8,141 nucleotides of DNA, taken from NCBI GenBank assembly GCA_029573975.1, contig JAKQBU010000424.1, forward strand, positions 1-8,141, read 5' to 3'. The notes under the pieces were generated by a model that saw only the letters and a list, made by a program, of their open reading frames with translations, was not told the DNA's origin and made no database searches. Shown here in pieces: positions 6,484 through 8,141 of the stretch. Both the position numbers and the translations under genes were made by a program. Every line of letters begins with the position of its first letter. Within the stretch, counting starts at the first letter, position 1. This DNA is from Planctomycetota bacterium. GTDB taxonomy: Bacteria > Planctomycetota > Phycisphaerae > Sedimentisphaerales > SM23-30.

Positions 6484-7800
6484 TTGAGACCCGATAACCA
6501 ACAAGCAGCCGGCCTGGGGGCAGGGTTGCTCTCTGCCAATACCGTCTATTCGGTCATCGGAACTTTCTCGTATGGCGTCGCCCGTTTTTTCATGTTTGTA
6601 GTGCTGGCCAAATACCTCACCGAAGATATCGTCGGCCAGTTCTCCCTGGCCTGGGCGATTGTCGGGCCGCTGGCCTTTCTGCTGCATATGGAGCTGCGCC
6701 TGGTCCAGGTTACGGATACCCGGAATATCATCAAGCCCGGCTTCTGCCTGACGGTCCGGTATCTCAGCAACATCCTGCTGCTTATCGTTCTGTTGGGCTT
6801 ATCGCTGGTACAGTCCACCCGCTGGGGCTGGGAAAAAAATGCCGTCCTTCTGCTCGTCGGAGTTGTACGAATCGTGGAAAGCTGGTCTGAAATCTATCTG
6901 GCCATCCTCCAGAAATACGAACAGATGAAATATGTCGCCATCTCCCAGATGGTTAAAATCATCCTTATCACGGCCTGGACCATCCTGGTCCTGCACCTCT
7001 GCGGCAGCATCTTCTGGGTTTTGGCCGGTTGGGCCGGCTGGATTCTGATTGTCCAGTTCTTCTACGACCGGCCCCAAGCCCAAAAACGCGAAAACGTCCG
7101 GCTCATCTGGGATTTTTCCCAAATCCGCAGCCTGGTGGCCTGGGCCTTCCCCCTGGGGATTTTCATCACTCTCTGCAGCCTCAATGAAGGGGTGGGCCGC
7201 TACTTCATCGCCTATTATCTGGGTGATTCGGAGGTGGCATATTTCTCCGCCATGGCTTTACTCGTCGGCGGACTGGCCATTGTCCAGAATGGCATCAATC
7301 AGGCTGTCCTGCCCCGCTTGTCCCGCTATTTTGCCGGGGACCTGCCCGGCTTTTGCCGCCTGCTGATGAAACTGATTGCCCTTTCCTGGCTGGGCATGGC
7401 CGTCGTCATTCTCATAGTCTGGCGGCATGGTCCTTTCCTCATCCGGTTGATGTACCAGCCGGAATACGCCGACTACCTTTACTCCCCCCTCTTTGCCGGA
7501 CCCTCGATTTTTCTGCTTGTCATGATCGGCGGTTTTTTCCTGCTGACCGCCATGATCCTCAACGTCTCTGTCATCGCCTGCCGGCATTTCAAAAGCGTCC
7601 TGCTGGCCGTCACCCTGGCTGTCCTGGCCAATATCGCCGCCTGCTGGTTTCTAGTAGGCCGGCTTGGCCTGCCCGGCGCTGCCTGGGCCGGCTTACTCTC
7701 CTCCGCTGTCATGGCCGTAACCATTGCCGCCATCCAGCTTGGCATCCTGCGAAAAACCCATCGAAACCGGCAAAATCTTCAATTCCCGGCAATCAAGTAA
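6484..7800 (+). CDS. Wzx-like polysaccharide flippase (MOP/MATE superfamily)
   Basis: Very hydrophobic protein of 438 residues with about 12 predicted membrane helices, the usual size and topology of an O-antigen/exopolysaccharide flippase. Such proteins move undecaprenyl-diphosphate-linked repeat units across the inner membrane. Family-like features are an N-terminal stretch NTVYSVIGTFSYGVARFFMF (19-38), the loop NQAVLPRLSRYF in the middle (272-283), and GLPGAAWAGLLSSAVMA near the end (395-411). The frame is blocked upstream by the dehydrogenase TGA at 6478-6480, and the first possible start is TTG at 6484. The first ATG encodes M37, inside the first helices, so TTG or another rare start is likely. 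Only a weak GTGAAAG Shine-Dalgarno precedes it, and coupling to the upstream gene could drive its translation. Similar membrane topology also occurs in lipid II flippases, but the sugar neighbours favour Wzx. It ends the visible cassette. Confidence 0.85.
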   Translation: MRPDNQQAAGLGAGLLSANTVYSVIGTFSYGVARFFMFVVLAKYLTEDIVGQFSLAWAIVGPLAFLLHMELRLVQVTDTRNIIKPGFCLTVRYLSNILLLIVLLGLSLVQSTRWGWEKNAVLLLVGVVRIVESWSEIYLAILQKYEQMKYVAISQMVKIILITAWTILVLHLCGSIFWVLAGWAGWILIVQFFYDRPQAQKRENVRLIWDFSQIRSLVAWAFPLGIFITLCSLNEGVGRYFIAYYLGDSEVAYFSAMALLVGGLAIVQNGINQAVLPRLSRYFAGDLPGFCRLLMKLIALSWLGMAVVILIVWRHGPFLIRLMYQPEYADYLYSPLFAGPSIFLLVMIGGFFLLTAMILNVSVIACRHFKSVLLAVTLAVLANIAACWFLVGRLGLPGAAWAGLLSSAVMAVTIAAIQLGILRKTHRNRQNLQFPAIK

Positions 7801-7865
7801 CCCTCATATTTCGATATGCCGTGGAACTGCCTCCACCCGAGAAGTTTCAGGTACAGGATCCCCCT
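7801..7865. other. Short convergent gap between flippase and pyrE
   Basis: The only structure seen is CATAT-TTCG-ATATG at 7805-7818, a five-pair A/T-rich stem closed by a UUCG tetraloop. No T-run follows on either strand, so it is at best a weak terminator. I found no better terminator for either converging gene. Confidence 0.3.
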
Positions 7866-8141
7866 TCAAGTGCCGTAGGCGGCAAGGTAAGATTCTATCT
7901 GGGCTTTGCGGGCATCGTCCAGGAGTATCCGGCCGGCAACAGGCCGGTTGTGCAGATAAGTGATGATTTCGCGGACGGTGGTGATGGCGAAGACCGGCAT
8001 GCCGAACTGGTCCTTGATTTCCTGGGTGGCGGTAAGCTGGCCCTGGCCGCGTTCCATGCGGTCCACGGAGACAATGACGGCGGTAACTTTCGGGCTATGG
8101 TTGGCGTTGAGGATTTCCATGGATTCGCGGACGCTGGTGCC
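7866..8141 (-). CDS. pyrE: Orotate phosphoribosyltransferase, C-terminal part (5' end beyond window)
   Basis: The enzyme joins orotate to PRPP to form OMP in pyrimidine synthesis, in the cytoplasm. The frame is open from the window edge at 8141 to TGA at 7866-7868 and gives 91 residues. It begins GTSVRESMEILNAN, the end of the family's PRPP-binding loop (DDVxTAGTSVRES). It continues with VTAVIVSVDRMERGQGQLTA and QEIKDQFGMPVFAITTVREI, closely matching the E. coli PyrE pattern (LDRQERG, SAIQEV). The upstream half, with most of the catalytic residues including the DD of the PRPP motif, is outside the window. An internal ATG at 8118-8120 is not the start because conserved sequence continues before it. 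The gene is convergent with the sugar cassette and has no functional link to it. Confidence 0.93.
   Translation of the reverse strand, partial: GTSVRESMEILNANHSPKVTAVIVSVDRMERGQGQLTATQEIKDQFGMPVFAITTVREIITYLHNRPVAGRILLDDARKAQIESYLAAYGT

Noticed and set aside
5863..6687. Minus-strand frame of 274 codons over the dehydrogenase and flippase genes
   Set aside because: It is antisense to two well-recognised genes and has no family-like motifs.
7724..7963. 79-codon plus-strand frame overlapping the flippase end and pyrE
   Set aside because: It overlaps real genes on both sides and has no motif or RBS.

Overview
The window comes from a bacterial chromosome of moderate GC content, with well-spaced genes and conventional Shine-Dalgarno sites. 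No mobile element, CRISPR array or RNA gene of a known family was recognised. The mix of genes (DUF2959 protein, chemoreceptor with a zinc-binding CZB domain, CheW, Wbp-type sugar genes, E. coli-type PyrE) suggests a Gram-negative, probably motile bacterium with surface polysaccharide. Planctomycetota (Phycisphaerae/Sedimentisphaerales type) or Desulfobacterota would fit, but this is an impression from protein style and has not been tested.

Layout, left to right. (1) Positions 1-560, plus strand: the 3' part of a DUF2959 gene. (2) Positions 619-2709, minus strand: a complete 674-residue methyl-accepting chemotaxis protein with its own RBS, a possible promoter and a clear intrinsic terminator; it faces the DUF2959 gene tail to tail. 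(3) Positions 2710-3220: an AT-rich gap holding a bidirectional terminator and a set of hairpins that may form a small plus-strand RNA. (4) Positions 3221-3743, minus strand: cheW, split by a two-base frameshift in the middle of the gene. (5) Positions 3744-4067: a divergent intergenic region with a reasonable sigma-70-type promoter for the plus-strand genes. (6) Positions 4068-7800, plus strand: a tight three-gene cassette of a DegT/WbpE-type sugar aminotransferase, a WbpA-type UDP-N-acetylglucosamine 6-dehydrogenase and a Wzx-like flippase, with gaps of 1 and 3 bases. (7) Positions 7866-8141, minus strand: the 3' end of pyrE, convergent with the cassette.

How the genes work together. The receptor and CheW belong to the same pathway (receptor - CheW - CheA), but a terminator separates them, so they are probably separate transcripts, and no cheA is in view. 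The cassette would oxidise UDP-GlcNAc to a uronic acid, aminate a keto-sugar made by an oxidase not in view, and flip a lipid-linked glycan across the inner membrane. The remaining glycan genes (oxidase, acetyltransferase, glycosyltransferases, polymerase) must be elsewhere. I found no convincing new multi-gene system. The points most worth a second look are the broken cheW, the candidate structured RNA at about 2990-3143, and the receptor's domain make-up.
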